Source of the DNA: Ficedula albicollis
Taxonomy: Eukaryota > Chordata > Aves > Passeriformes > Muscicapidae
Assembly (NCBI RefSeq): GCF_000247815.1
Contig: NC_021677.1
Span: 63,095,374 to 63,159,373 of the forward strand
DNA: 64,000 bases
Direction: 5' to 3'
The position numbers and the translations under genes were made by a program. Positions 1 to 14,012 of this stretch are shown here, in pieces. The notes below the pieces were generated by a model. It saw only the letters and a program-made list of their open reading frames with translations, was not told the DNA's origin and made no database searches. Each line of letters opens with the position of its first letter. The stretch's first letter is position 1.

Positions 1-463
1 TGCTCCAAAATATTTCTCTGCTTTTTCTTTTTTTTTAGTAGGAAAAGTTTTTTTTTATCCTGACAGATCTTTTCCTGGTGCTGAAGGGTCAGCCCAGCTA
101 ACCAAGCTCTGTTAAACTGGATTTATTATCCCAGTGACCATCTGGGCTCCTCAGTGACCAGTGGCACCTCCAGGGCTCCTTGAAAGAGAACAGATCTCTC
201 TCTACTTGCTCCAGAGAGACTTTTTCTGAAGTTTTATCTTTTCATATGGAATCTGAAGTGGTTTGATGTCTTATTTTTGGGAATTGTTTTTATTTTTCCC
301 TCTCTGTCTCGCTCCATGCCCCATTTGTGAGATAACTGCATGAATTGAGCTGGGAGCAAACAGAGCACCCAGAGTGCTCCAAAATATTTCTCCCTTTCTT
401 TTTTTGCAGTAGGAAAAGCCTTTTGTATCCTGACAGATCCTTTGCTGGTGCTGAAATAGGATT
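1..463. repeat. Diverged local duplication, two copies about 375 bp apart
   Basis: The first ~90 bases recur at about 376-463: both start TGCTCCAAAATATTTCTC and continue through a T-rich stretch, GTAGGAAAAG, TATCCTGACAGATC and CTGGTGCTGAA. The copies differ by several substitutions and small indels, so this is an old duplication or two copies of one dispersed repeat. Nothing coding is seen between them. Confidence 0.6.
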
Positions 464-914
464 CAGCATCTCCCACCTGCCTCAGCTGCCAAAATAATGG
501 TGGAGTGGATGTCAAAACAAATGCAGGCAACCCAGATGTCCAAGATTTCCTGCAGAAGCTTGCCAGGAGTCTCTCACGTGGAATAAAAGGGATTCTCCAG
601 TCAGCTCTGGCGCCCCTCTGGTTTTTCTGGGAATTCCAGGTGGCTGGATGAGCCACATCCTTGTGTTTTACTCCTGCAGATTTCGCACTCAGCGTGGCTG
701 AAGCTCAGCCCCTGGATCACCCTGGCTCAGTCAGGGGAGCACAGGGGGTGTGGGGTGCCCCACACCTCGTGGATGCTGCTTCCATCTCTCCCAGTGAACA
801 AAAACTTCCAGTTCCAGACCAGTTCGTCCATTCTGGGCTTACTGGTGAGTTGCATTTGAGCTATAGGAGAGTGGTAAAAAGGATAACGAAACAGAGTTCT
901 TTGTGTGATGGAGA
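464..914. other. Unique non-coding stretch, nothing recognised
   Basis: Mixed-composition DNA without a recognisable repeat or exon. A 140-codon open frame on the minus strand (234-656) runs across the boundary of the local duplication and has no recognisable domain, so I treat it as chance. Confidence 0.4.
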
Positions 915-1082
915 AGCAAAAAAGTGAGTTTTATTTAAAGAAACACCACACTTATACAGGGTAGATCGTGCAAAACAGAACAGAAAAGGCTCATTGGCCC
1001 AAGAAGGCAACACCTCTTTGGAAACATGCTTTGTGCAAAACATCCCGTCTCTCACCCACCCTGAGGTGTTTAATCATTGTTT

Positions 1083-1083
<1 letters not shown>
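915..1083 (-). mobile_element. Truncated LTR-like fragment (endogenous retrovirus type)
   Basis: It shares an extended patchy match with 28470-28680, including GCAACACCTCTTT, AAAACATC, TCTCTCA, CACCCT and TAATCATTGTTTT. Read on the minus strand, both copies have an AATAAA-type signal, and this one also has a TATA-like CTGTATAAGT (about 948-957), as expected for an LTR promoter and poly(A) region. The copy is cut off by the poly-C run that starts at 1084. No retroviral coding sequence is present. The family assignment is inference. Confidence 0.5.

Positions 1084-1165
<82 letters not shown>
1084..1165. other. Poly-C run 1, 82 bp (probable assembly artefact)
   Basis: Uninterrupted C. It ends an LTR-like fragment that continues in the related copy near 28.65 kb, so it probably replaces real sequence. 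Confidence 0.85.
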
Positions 1166-1167
<2 letters not shown>

Positions 1168-1609
1168 CCCAAGGCTTCAAGGCTGCTGGTCCCTGGTTCC
1201 AGCAGTGACCAGTGACACTGGTGCCTGGCTGAGGCACCTTGGAGCGAGATCACTCTGTGCTGGTGCAGTGTCCTGTCGGAGACACGGAACCCCGGGATGC
1301 CTGAGGCTGGAACAGAGCTCCAGGATCAGAGTCCAGGCTGAGCCCAATCCCCACCTTGTGCCCAGCCCGGAGCTCTCAGTGACACCCCCAGGGATGGGCA
1401 CTGCAACCCTCCCTGGGCACTGCCACCCCCCGAGCTCCCTTCCCATGGGGAAATTCCTGCTGCTTCCCCCTGAGCCTGCCCTGCCCAGCCTGAGGCCGTT
1501 CCCTCTCCTCCTGTCCCTGTCCCTGTTCCCAGAGCCCGACCCCCCCGGCTGTCCCCTCCTGGCAGGGAGTTGTGCAGAGCCACAGGGGCCCTGAGCCTCC
1601 TTTTCTCCA
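1166..1609. other. GC-rich non-coding stretch
   Basis: C-rich, purine-poor sequence between two poly-C runs. Open frames here are kept open mainly by the adjoining C or G homopolymers. No domain or splice-bounded exon is recognisable. Confidence 0.4.
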
Positions 1610-2671
<1,062 letters not shown>

Positions 2672-3747
2672 CCTGGACATGCCTTGTCCAGGGCCAGCAC
2701 AACCCTTGCAGTGACCATTTCTTAATTGCTTCTCCTCCACTTGTGACTCCCAGCGTCTTGCCAGGTTTGATGTCCCCCACTGGAGGCTTTTCCGGGATGC
2801 CCAAAATTGATCTTCTGGTCCCAAGAGGAAAAACAAATCCATTTTGTCCCTCAGGATCTGTTCACAGGGCTCTTCAGCCTCTCAGATATCCCCTGTTGGT
2901 GGCTTGTCTCCCTTGCACTGGTGACAGAAAATTTATGAATAAAAAACCTTCCAGACTAACTTTTTTTTCATTTATTATTAATTCCCATGACTGAAAATTG
3001 CCTCCAACTCCAGAAAACAAAGAGAAGTTCCTGGGTCCAAAGCTTTTAGAGGAAATACCTGTTTGCCATTTATTGGGCAGCTGAAAGTGGCATTTTTCCA
3101 GCTGCTTCCAGCACATCCCTTTATTCGCTCACCACAGCAAAGCTGAGGCAGATCCAGTTGATTTTCAGCTGGAGTTTATTTAAGGGGATGTGGGAGGAAA
3201 GATATTAATTATTGGGTCACTGCTGAGCCCTGCTTTGGGTTCGGTTTTGGCTCTGCGCTGGCGTTTCCTCCCTCAAACGACTCTTGAATTATTTCATTAA
3301 TGGAAGTGTGGGCAGATGGACCTGAAAATGCAACTCTTTGCTGCCTCCATCGAGGATCTGCAGTAATTAAACATTTCAGAGCAGTCTGAAAGCTTTACTC
3401 TGCTCTCTTTCAGCCACCAGAAAGCAGCTCCCTCTCCCAGTAAGCCCCCATTTCAGCCGTGTGGATGCTCCCAGTGCTCCCATTCCTGACCCCCACACTC
3501 TCCCACAGTTTAAACACCACACTGAAAATTTGGTTTTTTCCCTGTCCACAGTTGCTGGCTCACCCAGAATTTTTGGGATTTTCTGGTGGGAGATGTGAGG
3601 TTGGGTCCCATTCTGGGATGCTTTTGCTGGACATGATACAACTTCTAAAATACTTGAATTAACTTCAGTCAGGGGTTTGTTTGTCTTTGCCCAGGGTGGA
3701 AGGGAATGGGAAGTTTTTTCCTGATGAGTTTAACACCTGCACAGATT
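2672..3747. other. Unique non-coding stretch with an AT-rich candidate conserved block
   Basis: No repeat family is recognised. The part at about 3120-3420 has TTAATTATT, ATTTCATTAATGG and GTAATTAAAC homeodomain-type cores and low repetitiveness, in the style of a conserved non-coding element. No exon is seen. Confidence 0.35.
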
Positions 3748-3855
3748 TGGAGTAGCCAGAAGATCCAGAGGAGATAATGACCATTAATGACATTAATGAG
3801 TGGAGTAGCCAGAAGATCCAGAGGAGATAATGGCCATTAATAACATTAATGAACA
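3748..3855. repeat. Tandem duplication, 53 bp x 2
   Basis: TGGAGTAGCCAGAAGATCCA starts at 3748 and again at 3801. Both copies continue through GAGGAGATAATG and CATTAATGA with very few differences. Confidence 0.85.
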
Positions 3856-4198
3856 TTAACTTCAAACCACCACCCCTGGCACAGCTGGAGACACCGGGTC
3901 TGGGAAAAGAGAGAGAAAAGAACCAAGAACAGGGATTAATGACCAGTAGGAAACTGAATATTGAGAACTGGGTAATTTGGGACCAGTGAACATTGAACCA
4001 AGGAATAGTTCTGCATTTTTCATGTATAAATGTGAAAAATCTAACGAAGACTGTGTGGCATGGGATGATTTTCGCTGCACAACCCGGGCAAAGTGTGGAT
4101 GAAATTATTTCCATTGTACATCCTGGGCCAGAATAAAGTAATGCCTTCATTCTCTATCTCCAGAGAGATGCTTTAGGAGAGTTATTAATTTTCCCACA
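3856..4198. other. Unique AT-rich non-coding stretch
   Basis: No repeat family, RNA gene or exon recognised. Confidence 0.35.
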
Positions 4199-4326
4199 AA
4201 GCTGTGGCTGCCCCTGGATCCCTGAAGTGTCCAAGGCCAGGGCTGGGAGCACTCTGCCCATGGAATGGGCTGAGCTTTAATGTCCCTTCCCACCCAAACC
4301 ATTCTGGGATTCTTTGAGTCACAGAA
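4199..4326 (+). mobile_element. CR1 LINE 3' fragment
   Basis: Contains GCTGTGGCTGCCCCTGGATC, CAAGGCCAG and the terminal TCCCTTCCCACCCAAACC then ATTCTGGGATTCT, the hallmark CR1 3' end. It is a 5'-truncated, non-coding copy. Confidence 0.85.
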
Positions 4327-5199
4327 GCCCTGGCTCCAACACGTCCCATGACTGCCCACAAGACCTTTGTGCAGGTTCCCACGTGCCTCTCCCGAGGTTT
4401 TTGAGCTCATCTTTTCTTTTCCACAGCCCCAGCTCCTTGCTTGGCTCCTCTTTCCCTGCCAGAATCCGGCTCTCCTCTGCTTTCACTGCTCTCTCTCCCC
4501 GCTGAGTTCAACCCCATTATTTCTGTCCCTTCTGCTCTGCCTTTCTCTGTCATCTCTGCCCCCTCCCCTGGCTGCTGCTCGTCCCCTCTCTGTGGTGTCA
4601 CCTCTCCTGGTGACATCAATGGCCAGGAGTGTCCTCCTTCCCACAAAGCCTCTCCTCCTGCCAGCCCCACAACCCGGCTCTTTGCGGAGCTGCCACTTCT
4701 GATCTTCAGCTGACCCATTTTTTATTTTTTTTTTTTTCAGGAAGAAACATTCAATCCCAAAAACTAAAACCCCTTCAGACCCTCTGGTTGCAGCAGGAAA
4801 AATCTGATCTGTTAATGGTGCACAATCGAAATCCTCCCCCATTAAAAGGCATTGATTAAATGTCTAAATAAAAGCTGCCTGGGTTTAAATCTCGTGGAGG
4901 GCTGGGGTTTTGATGAACTCATTAATACAAATCTTATTTGTGAAGAGTCACAATGGCTTTGCTGATCAAAGCCAGGTTTACAGGGGAAAAAAGATCAAAA
5001 TTAGCTTTGCTTTTGTATGTTTTCCCCTGTTCCGAGTGGATCTGACAATCCTGAATTTACCTTTAGTGTCCTCCCGTTCTCTTTTGATATTTTCTGAGCC
5101 TCACAGAAGTTTCAGCACCAGCAGTTGGATCCTGGGGCTAAAGAAAGGATAACAAATGGAAAAGGCTCTCGGGGGTTAAAATCTTGGAGCTCTGGGATT
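4327..5199. other. Unique non-coding stretch, pyrimidine-rich then AT-rich
   Basis: The part at 4390-4620 is strongly pyrimidine-rich (CTCCCC/TCTCC runs). The rest is AT-rich. No exon or repeat family recognised. Confidence 0.35.
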
Positions 5200-6778
<1,579 letters not shown>

Positions 6779-7289
6779 CGGGATGTTCCCGGTTCATCCC
6801 CCCCAGACAATCCCAAGCACTCAGCCCCGGGGAAATGAAGTTGTTGCAGCCTTTAAATCGCTGCAGCTTAAGCCAGGCCTGGCTTTGTCCCACCCGGAGC
6901 CGAGTTCCCAGCGCCCAAGAGGTCCCGGGATGGGGGTGATTTCCCACTGGGTTGTGGGAATCACCAGAGAGAGGGAAAAGAGATATTTAAAGGATAAGGG
7001 AAGACCAGATTCCCATTTGGAAATGGGATTTTGCTCAGTGAGATGCAATAATTAATTGCTCGAGGCTTGGATGGGGGAAGAGCAGGATTTGGGAGCCATC
7101 CCAAACCTGAATTTTCAGCTCATCCTTTTCATCGTCGCTGGCAGCAGGAGGTTTCCACGAAGCTGTCACCTCTGCCCTCCGGGCTGGGCATCAGCAGTTA
7201 AACCTTAGGGGCACTTTGATTCACCTCCAGAGCAGCAAAAACCCTAAAATAAGGATTTTAAATAAATATGGGTTTGGGCAAAAACGAGG
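6779..7289. other. Unique non-coding stretch
   Basis: Moderate GC content. No repeat family, exon or RNA gene recognised. Confidence 0.35.
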
Positions 7290-7340
7290 TGAGATGTAAG
7301 GTCCCTTCCAGCCCAAATCATTCCAGGATTCTGTGATTTC
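7290..7340 (+). mobile_element. CR1 3'-terminal fragment
   Basis: AAGGTCCCTTCCAGCCCAAA followed by TCATTCCAGGATTCTGTGATTT is the CR1 terminus. Only about 50 bp survives. Confidence 0.7.
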
Positions 7341-9079
7341 CGTGGAAGCAGGGAGCGAGGTTTTAATGGTTGGATGATCCTTGTGGAATCAGAGTATGTG
7401 AAGATCTGAGTTCTGCCTGATATCAGAACATCTCTGTCCCGAATACAGTGCAGATAAATTAAAAAATAGGCGCCAAAACTGAGGTAGGAAGGGGAATTTT
7501 TTGATCCACAGCTGTGGCTGTGGTTTTTAAATTCCTGAAAGGACCAAGGTGCATCATTCCCACACAAACTCTGACCTGGGGTTGGTTTTCTGTGATCCAG
7601 ATCCTGGGAAATAATGGAAATCTGGTGTAAAACACTTTAGGAACGAGGTGTGAATCCACGGAATTGTTTGGAATGCAGAGCCGGAGGCTGGAAAACTCCT
7701 CCCAGCAGCCCTGCCTGGGTGAGGGATTTGTCCCCATCACGCACTCCGGTGTTTACTCAGGGTCTGGAGATCACAAAAACACTTTGTAGCTGCTGCCAGC
7801 GACAAGAAAAGGAAGGAAAACATTGCCTTGATCCAGTTCAGGAGGTTCCAAATCCCCCAAGGAGCAGATTAATTACTTGAGAGGTTTTCAGGACGTGCCT
7901 TAATCCTGTTCACCTTTCGTTCGACAGCTGGTTTTGATTCCGAAACAAGAAAATTACCAAAAGCTCTTTGTCCCCTCCGTAATTGCTTTCTCAGGATGAA
8001 AAAGAAAAAGAAAAAAAACCAAAAACCAAAAAACAAAACAACCAGAAAGCAAACCCTGCAGTCAAGATTATTTCGGATTTCTCAGCTGGTGCTGGTGTAA
8101 GAGGGGTTTTCATCATTGCAAAGGTGATTAAAACGCTGCGTTAATTCCCAAGTTATTGTCTCCGTTTCTTGGGAAAGCCCCTTGCTCGTGGAGGATGTGC
8201 GGAATGATGAGCAGGACGATGTTGATTGCACGGAGGATAATTAGGAAAGAGTTTAATGAATCCAAAGTTTTGGAGGATCGCAGGGTTTAGAACCCAAGGG
8301 GTGGTGGGGAAGGATTTTTTGTCAAAATTGCCATTTTTGGGGGGGATCCGGCAGTTGTATTTCAAAAGGATGCACAGAATGAGATGGAACTTTGGGATGA
8401 GCTCTCACTGGGAATGGGCTTGTTCTGGAATCTCCGTTCTGGGGAAATGCAGAAAACCCCAGGATGAAGGGGATGATTTAAACTGAAAGGGATTTGATTT
8501 GGATGGGATACTGGGAATAAATAAAATCCCACCTCAGTTTGGGTTTGATCCTGAATCCAGAAATTGCCATCTTCGATCCTTAATTTGCTGTTCTCTTCCT
8601 GAATTTTCCAGGCTGGTTCCAACTGAATTTGGCACTTTTTTAGGCAGAAGTAATTCCTTCAAATTCAGCTGATTTCGGGAATTCTCAGCACATTTACAAA
8701 ACGATTGCCGGGGTCTCACCTAATCATGGGAAAAAGAAAGGAATAAACAGTGGCTGCCTGTGGGAAATGTGGGAACAGAGCTAATTTGGGGGAAAATCCC
8801 AGATTTTAGGAATTTGGGGTGAGGAGAAAAAACTAAACCAGAATTCCAGGTCCCTTAAATCTCTTAATCCTCTGCATCCTTTATTCCCAGGAGATCCAGG
8901 CTGAGCTCCTGAATCCCACTCCAGGAATCCACTTTGATTCCTCCATGAAAAGCAATTTTGGAACTCAGTTATTGGTTTCATTTTCCTTTAAATTCCAAAA
9001 TGCTTCTCCCAGCAGGAATCCTGTTGGGATTTCTCTCAGCACTGCCTCACAAGGGTTGATATTCCACGGCTGAGTGGAT
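7341..9079. other. Unique non-coding stretch
   Basis: AT-leaning DNA with an A-rich patch at about 8000-8045 (AAAAAGAAAAAG and CAAAAACCAAAA runs). No recognised repeat family, exon or RNA gene. Confidence 0.35.
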
Positions 9080-9720
9080 TTGTGGGATAAATTGAAGGGG
9101 TTTTGGGGCAGGAATGTTTTTCCAGCTCATACCAGGTTTGGGGGTTTTTATCCATTTTGGTTCATTTGGTATTGGGATATTTTGGTTCATTTGGGTTTTG
9201 GGGATTTGTTGGTTAATTTGGGGTTTTTTTTTGTTTGTTTGTTTGTTTGTTTGTTTTTTTTAAGCAGGAAACTTTGCTGTATCTCACACCAGGTTTGGGC
9301 TTTTTGTTCATTTGTGTTTGAGAATTTTTGCTTCATTTGGGTTTTGGGGTTTTTTTAGTTCATTTGGGTTTTGGATATTTTGGTTCATTGGGGTTTTGGG
9401 TTTTTTTGGGACAGGAAATTTATCTCATACCAGGTTTGGGGGTTTTGTTCATTTAGATTTGGGATATTTTGGTTCATTTGAGTTTTGGGGATTTTTTGGT
9501 TCATTTGGGTTTGGGATATTTTGGTTCATTTGAGTTTTGGGGATTTTTTTGTTCATCTGAGTTTTGGGATATTTTGATTCATTTAGGTTTTGCAGTTTTT
9601 TTTGAGGTAGGAAACATGATTCCAGCTCATACCAGGTTTGGGGTTTGGTGTTCATTTGGATTTGGAATATTTTGCTCCATTTGAGTTTGGTGGTTTTTGG
9701 TTGGTTGGGTTTTGTTTTTG
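9080..9720. repeat. Degenerate GT-rich tandem array, about 30 bp units
   Basis: About fifteen imperfect units of TTTGGTTCATTTGGGTTTTG and a G/T run. An AGCTCATACCAGGTTTGGGG block recurs as a longer-range unit (near 9125, 9285, 9425 and 9625). A (TTTG)n run lies at 9225-9260. Short Phe/Trp-rich frames are compositional. Confidence 0.8.
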
Positions 9721-10629
9721 TTTTTGTCTTTGGTTTCTATTATTGCTTTTTTTTCCCCCCTCACCCCTCATATAATTTTAGGCAAAAAAGTGAAGGTTCT
9801 CATCTCTCACCATCCCAATTTCACCCGTTCACGAGCCAGTTTCTGCTGCTAGAAAGGTGAATTTAGGATTTAGACTCTCCTGTTTTTCCATCCAAATGCT
9901 CGGATCAGATCCCAACCCTCCAAATCCCATCCCAGGCAGCTGCTCTTGCACCAAATTCCATGTTTAACTTCCAGCTCACGGATTATTCCTGCCCTGCTCC
10001 AGCAAATCTCCCGAGCAGGTGCTCAGATCCTGAAGAAGTTGAATCCCTGCCTGGATCCAGGCCAAATCTCCATAATAGGGAGAAAAAATTTGGCTTCCAG
10101 GCTAGAAATTGCAGATTCCAGGCACAAATGAATTGCCACTCCTTGATTCCCAATGAATCATTCCAAACATTTCTCCATCTGCTTTTATTCCACTTTTTTT
10201 TTGTTCCTTTTTGTTCCTCCTGCACATCCATCTGCTGCTCCGTGGGGAAGCAGAGCAGGAACTCAGCTGGTAAACAAAAACTTCTCTTCTCCAAACATCC
10301 CAAACTTTTGGAAATGCGAGATTCTATTTCTCAAGGAGAAGATTTTCCTCTGGAAAAAAAAAAAGGGGCAGGGGATTCATCTCCTCTCTGGATTTTCCCA
10401 CAGGAGAAGCAGCACAGGGATGGAGCAGAGGGATTCCTCCCATTCCTTCCAACACCCCATTCCAAACCCAACAGGAAATTCCCATTTAAAGGAGAAAAGC
10501 TGGATGCATCCCAAAAATACCCTTTAAACCTCAACATGAACCTGCCAGACCCACAGCTCTGCTGGGAAATTTGGGATCTGGAAGGCACCCAGAGAATTGG
10601 GTGATTCTCTCTTTCCAATTTTTTTTAGA
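9721..10629. other. Unique non-coding stretch
   Basis: A T/G-rich start continues from the array, followed by mixed sequence. A 214-codon plus-strand frame (9960-10604) has no recognisable domain, is low-complexity in places and is accompanied by equally long frames in other phases, so I do not call it a gene. Confidence 0.35.
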
Positions 10630-10710
10630 GGAATCATGGAATGCTTTGGGGATTTTAAGGATCATCTAATTCCAACCCAAACCATGGGCAGGGACATTCC
10701 CACTCTTCCC
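10630..10710 (-). mobile_element. CR1 3' fragment
   Basis: AATCATGGAATGCTTTGGGG, then ATCATCTAATTCCAACCC and CCATGGGCAGGGACATTCCC, is the reverse complement of the CR1 3' end. Confidence 0.8.
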
Positions 10711-11011
10711 TTTGGCTGGATTCCCTGTGTGTTATTTCCAACATTCCTGGAATTCTTGTGCTCCAGCTGAGGCTCTCAACATCAGCCAGGAAGGTTCAAC
10801 CTTTCCTGGGATGAATCATTCCCAAAAATAATGTCCGGAGGGAGAAAAGAGCGGGATCTTGGTGGGAAAATAAAGATTTGGGAATGAAAACTCTTCCCCA
10901 CGTGGAGCAGGGCGCGGCACAACTTCCAAGGTAGTGAAGGTTCCAGAGAAATCCACTCCAGGGGTGATTTTTGCCATCTTCCCAAAGTCCTGAGTCACGA
11001 GGCAGCTGAAA

Positions 11012-11150
11012 TCATGGAATCATGGAATGCTTTAGGTTGGAAAAGCCCTCTGGGATTATGGAGCCCAAGCACTGCCCCATGTCCCCAAGTGCCACAGGGA
11101 TTTAAATCTCTCCAGGAATGGGAATTCTGTCCTATCCGTGCCAGGTGGAG
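11012..11150 (-). mobile_element. CR1-type 3' fragment, different subfamily
   Basis: AATCATGGAATGCTTTAGGT and TGGAAAAGCCCTCTGGGATT, then CCATGTCCCCAAGTGCCACA, is typical of avian CR1 copies of the subfamily with the 'guanine-poor' terminus. Subfamily not assigned. Confidence 0.65.
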
Positions 11151-11235
11151 CCTCATCAGAAAGTCTGGGACAGCTAAAGTCCTGGATGCCAAAATAAAGT
11201 TTAATAAAGTCCAATTTTAAATAAATAAATTATAT

Positions 11236-11538
<303 letters not shown>

Positions 11539-12429
11539 TTTATTTTATTTGATTTTATTTTTTTTAATACTTAGTGGAAACTTAAAGGACTTCTCCGCTT
11601 CCAGGTGGAGAATCAGTTTTCCATAAAACTTTTCATAAGGAATCAAGAAATCCTTCTGGATGCTGGCTGTCTCAATCATGGGAAAAATTTGATTTATTGG
11701 CTAAAAAATCCCACAATTGATTGGGTGATCAGACCCTTCCATGGCTGCTTCCATCAGATCTTCTGGAATATGTGAAGTGGCTTTTCCCATAAATCAGGAT
11801 TTAGGGTTTGACAAGGATATCCCTTTGGGATTTTTGCTGGAAGGAACACAGGGACCTCATGAAGGTCGTTGCTGTTTTTTCAGTTTGTTTTTTGTTTCTG
11901 AGGGGATAAACCAGGGTGGGGTCATCTCTGAAATAACCAAACTGGATAAAACGGATAAAAATCCAGGGAAGGTGTTTCCATTTTCAAAGGAAGAATTGTT
12001 GGTCATTCCAAGGCTTTTCTGAGCGTCTCTGCAGTTCTGGTTTAAGTGCCCTCCGTGCCCAAGGCGTGTTTCCATGTCAGAATTCCAGGTGCCAGAAATC
12101 TTTGGAATATGGGGAGAAGGAGGAGGAGCTGTAGCCCAATCCATCCTGACCATCCTGTTCCTGTCTCCATGACAACCAGGAATTTAGGAACCACCTCGGT
12201 GCCTGTTTGAGATGGTTCATCCCAAAGGAAACAGAGACAGTGGCACAAACGGTGGGAATGCAGTTCTGGGTTTGTGAGGGATAAGGAGAGTTCAGCAGAA
12301 TGGGAAGGAATCAGACTGGAATGCCACGGATTGTCCTTGGACTGGTATCCTGGAAGGGAGTTGGGGATTGCAGGTGTGGGACTGCTTTGCTATTTCAATA
12401 TATTAATATTGTATATTTTAATATACTGG
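11539..12429. other. Unique AT-rich non-coding stretch
   Basis: No repeat family or exon recognised. An AT-rich palindromic patch (CAATATATTAATATTG) lies near 12396-12411. Confidence 0.35.
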
Positions 12430-12700
12430 AATTCGAGGGATTCTGGAGTGGTTTGAGTTGGAAGGGACCTTAAATCCCATCCCAATCCCCCCATTCCATG
12501 GGCAGGGACAACTCCCACTGCCCCAGGCTGCTCCAACTCCATCCAGCCTCGCCTGGGACATTTCCAGGGATCCAGGAGCAGCCACAGCTGCTCTGGGAAT
12601 TCTATTCCAGGGCCTGCCCACCCTCCCAGCCAGGAATTCCTAATTCCCCATGTCCCACCCAAACCTGCTGCCATTCCCCCTTGTCCTGTTCATGCTCTTG
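12430..12700 (-). mobile_element. CR1 3' fragment, about 270 bp
   Basis: GGTTTGAGTTGGAAGGGACC, CCATGGGCAGGGACAACTCC, ATCCAGCCTCGCCTGGGACA and CAGCCACAGCTGCTCTGGGA appear in the expected antisense CR1 order, followed by the AGCCAGGAATTCC block. Confidence 0.9.
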
Positions 12701-12891
12701 TTCATAGTTTGTTCATGACAGATCATCCTACAGAACCCAGATTTACAGGATTTCCCCCATTTTCCCATCCTACATCCCCTTCCCTTTCCACACTGAAGAC
12801 TCACATTGCTCATAATTCCATAGTTATTTTGTGCCCAAGGTTAAAAAAGATCAAATTTGAAGAGAATTCCTCCTTTTCTCAGCTATAAAAA

Positions 12892-12975
12892 CCATGGAAT
12901 CCCAAAATGATTTGAGTTGGAAGGGACCTTTAAATAATCTAATTCCAAACTTCTGCCAGGGAAGGTTCCAAGGTG
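12892..12975 (-). mobile_element. CR1 3'-terminal fragment
   Basis: ATGATTTGAGTTGGAAGGGA then CCTTTAAATAATCTAATTCC is the CR1 antisense terminus. It loses similarity after about 80 bp. Confidence 0.75.
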
Positions 12976-13423
12976 GTGGCTGATCATCCTTGTGGACGAA
13001 CCAATCCTGCAGGAGATGAGGAAAATCGATTCCAGATCCCAGAAGCAACATCCCAGGTTTAGAAGTGAAATCAGATGGATCAAAATTCCCCAGCTGAGGA
13101 TATTGGTGGGATTCCTTGTCCCAGGGCACTGGATGACCATGGAAAACCTGGAGCAGCTCCTCCAGATGTGCAGCAGTGGGAGGGGATTGGCTGTGCCTCC
13201 CACCCTGGGATGGAGCTCACGGCATGAGAATGGAACGGGAAATTTGGGAAGATAAATGAAGTCGCTGCAGCCATGACGTGGAAAAATGGAAATAAAATCG
13301 TTCAAAAGGAGGAATGTTCAAATGGACGGGACATAAAAAGCCGGCAATTCATGGAAGAATGAAAGAAATGTTTTATATCCTGTCGCCATCTACTGGATGT
13401 GAGCTGCAGCAGGAGGATCGGGG

Positions 13424-13690
13424 AATCACAATTCCAGGATGGTTTGGGTTGGAAGGACCTCAAGGATCATCCAGTCCCACCCCGTTCCATGGCAGGGACA
13501 CCTCCCACTGTCCCAGAGCTCTCCAAATCCAGTGTCCAGCCTGGCCTGGGGCATTCCAGGGATCCAGGGGCAGCCACAGCTGCTCTGGCAATTCCAGCCC
13601 AGCCAGGGATTCCCAATTTCCCATCCATCCCTGCCCTCTGGCAGAGGGGAGCCAAGGATTTCCTCCCATCCCTGCTGTTATCCCAGCATC
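13424..13690 (-). mobile_element. CR1 3' fragment, about 265 bp
   Basis: GGATGGTTTGGGTTGGAAGG, GGCAGGGACACCTCCCACTG, GTGTCCAGCCTGGCCTGGGG and GGCAGCCACAGCTGCTCTGG appear in canonical antisense order. Confidence 0.9.
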
Positions 13691-13911
13691 CAGGGAGGAG
13701 TTTCTCCAATGGTGACAATTGCCACCAAATGGGGTTCCCTGTGCCAGGGCCACCCAAGGGGGTCCGGAAAAAGGATGAGAATTCGTGTCCCAAGCCCAAA
13801 TCTCTGCAGTCAGGATTCCCAGGGATTCCTGGATGTGTCCAGTGGGATGTCCCAGCTGTCCCCACTGTGGTACTTGTGGAAATCCTCCTTGTAAGGAAAA
13901 CTGGGAAAAAC

Positions 13912-14012
13912 TGAGCAACCTGGGACAGTGGAAGGTGTCCCTGCCCTGGCAGGGGTGGAATGAGATGAGTTTGGAGATCCTTTCCCACCCAAACCAGTCT
14001 GGGATTCTGGGA
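13912..14012 (+). mobile_element. CR1 3' fragment
   Basis: ACCTGGGACAGTGGAAGGTG, CCCTGCCCTGGCAGGGGTGG and TTTCCCACCCAAACCAGTCT then GGGATTCTGGGATT is the sense-strand CR1 terminus. Confidence 0.85.

Noticed and set aside
9960..10604. 214-codon plus-strand frame
   Set aside because: Overlapped by frames of about 95-125 codons in other phases. No domain, and the peptide is locally low-complexity.
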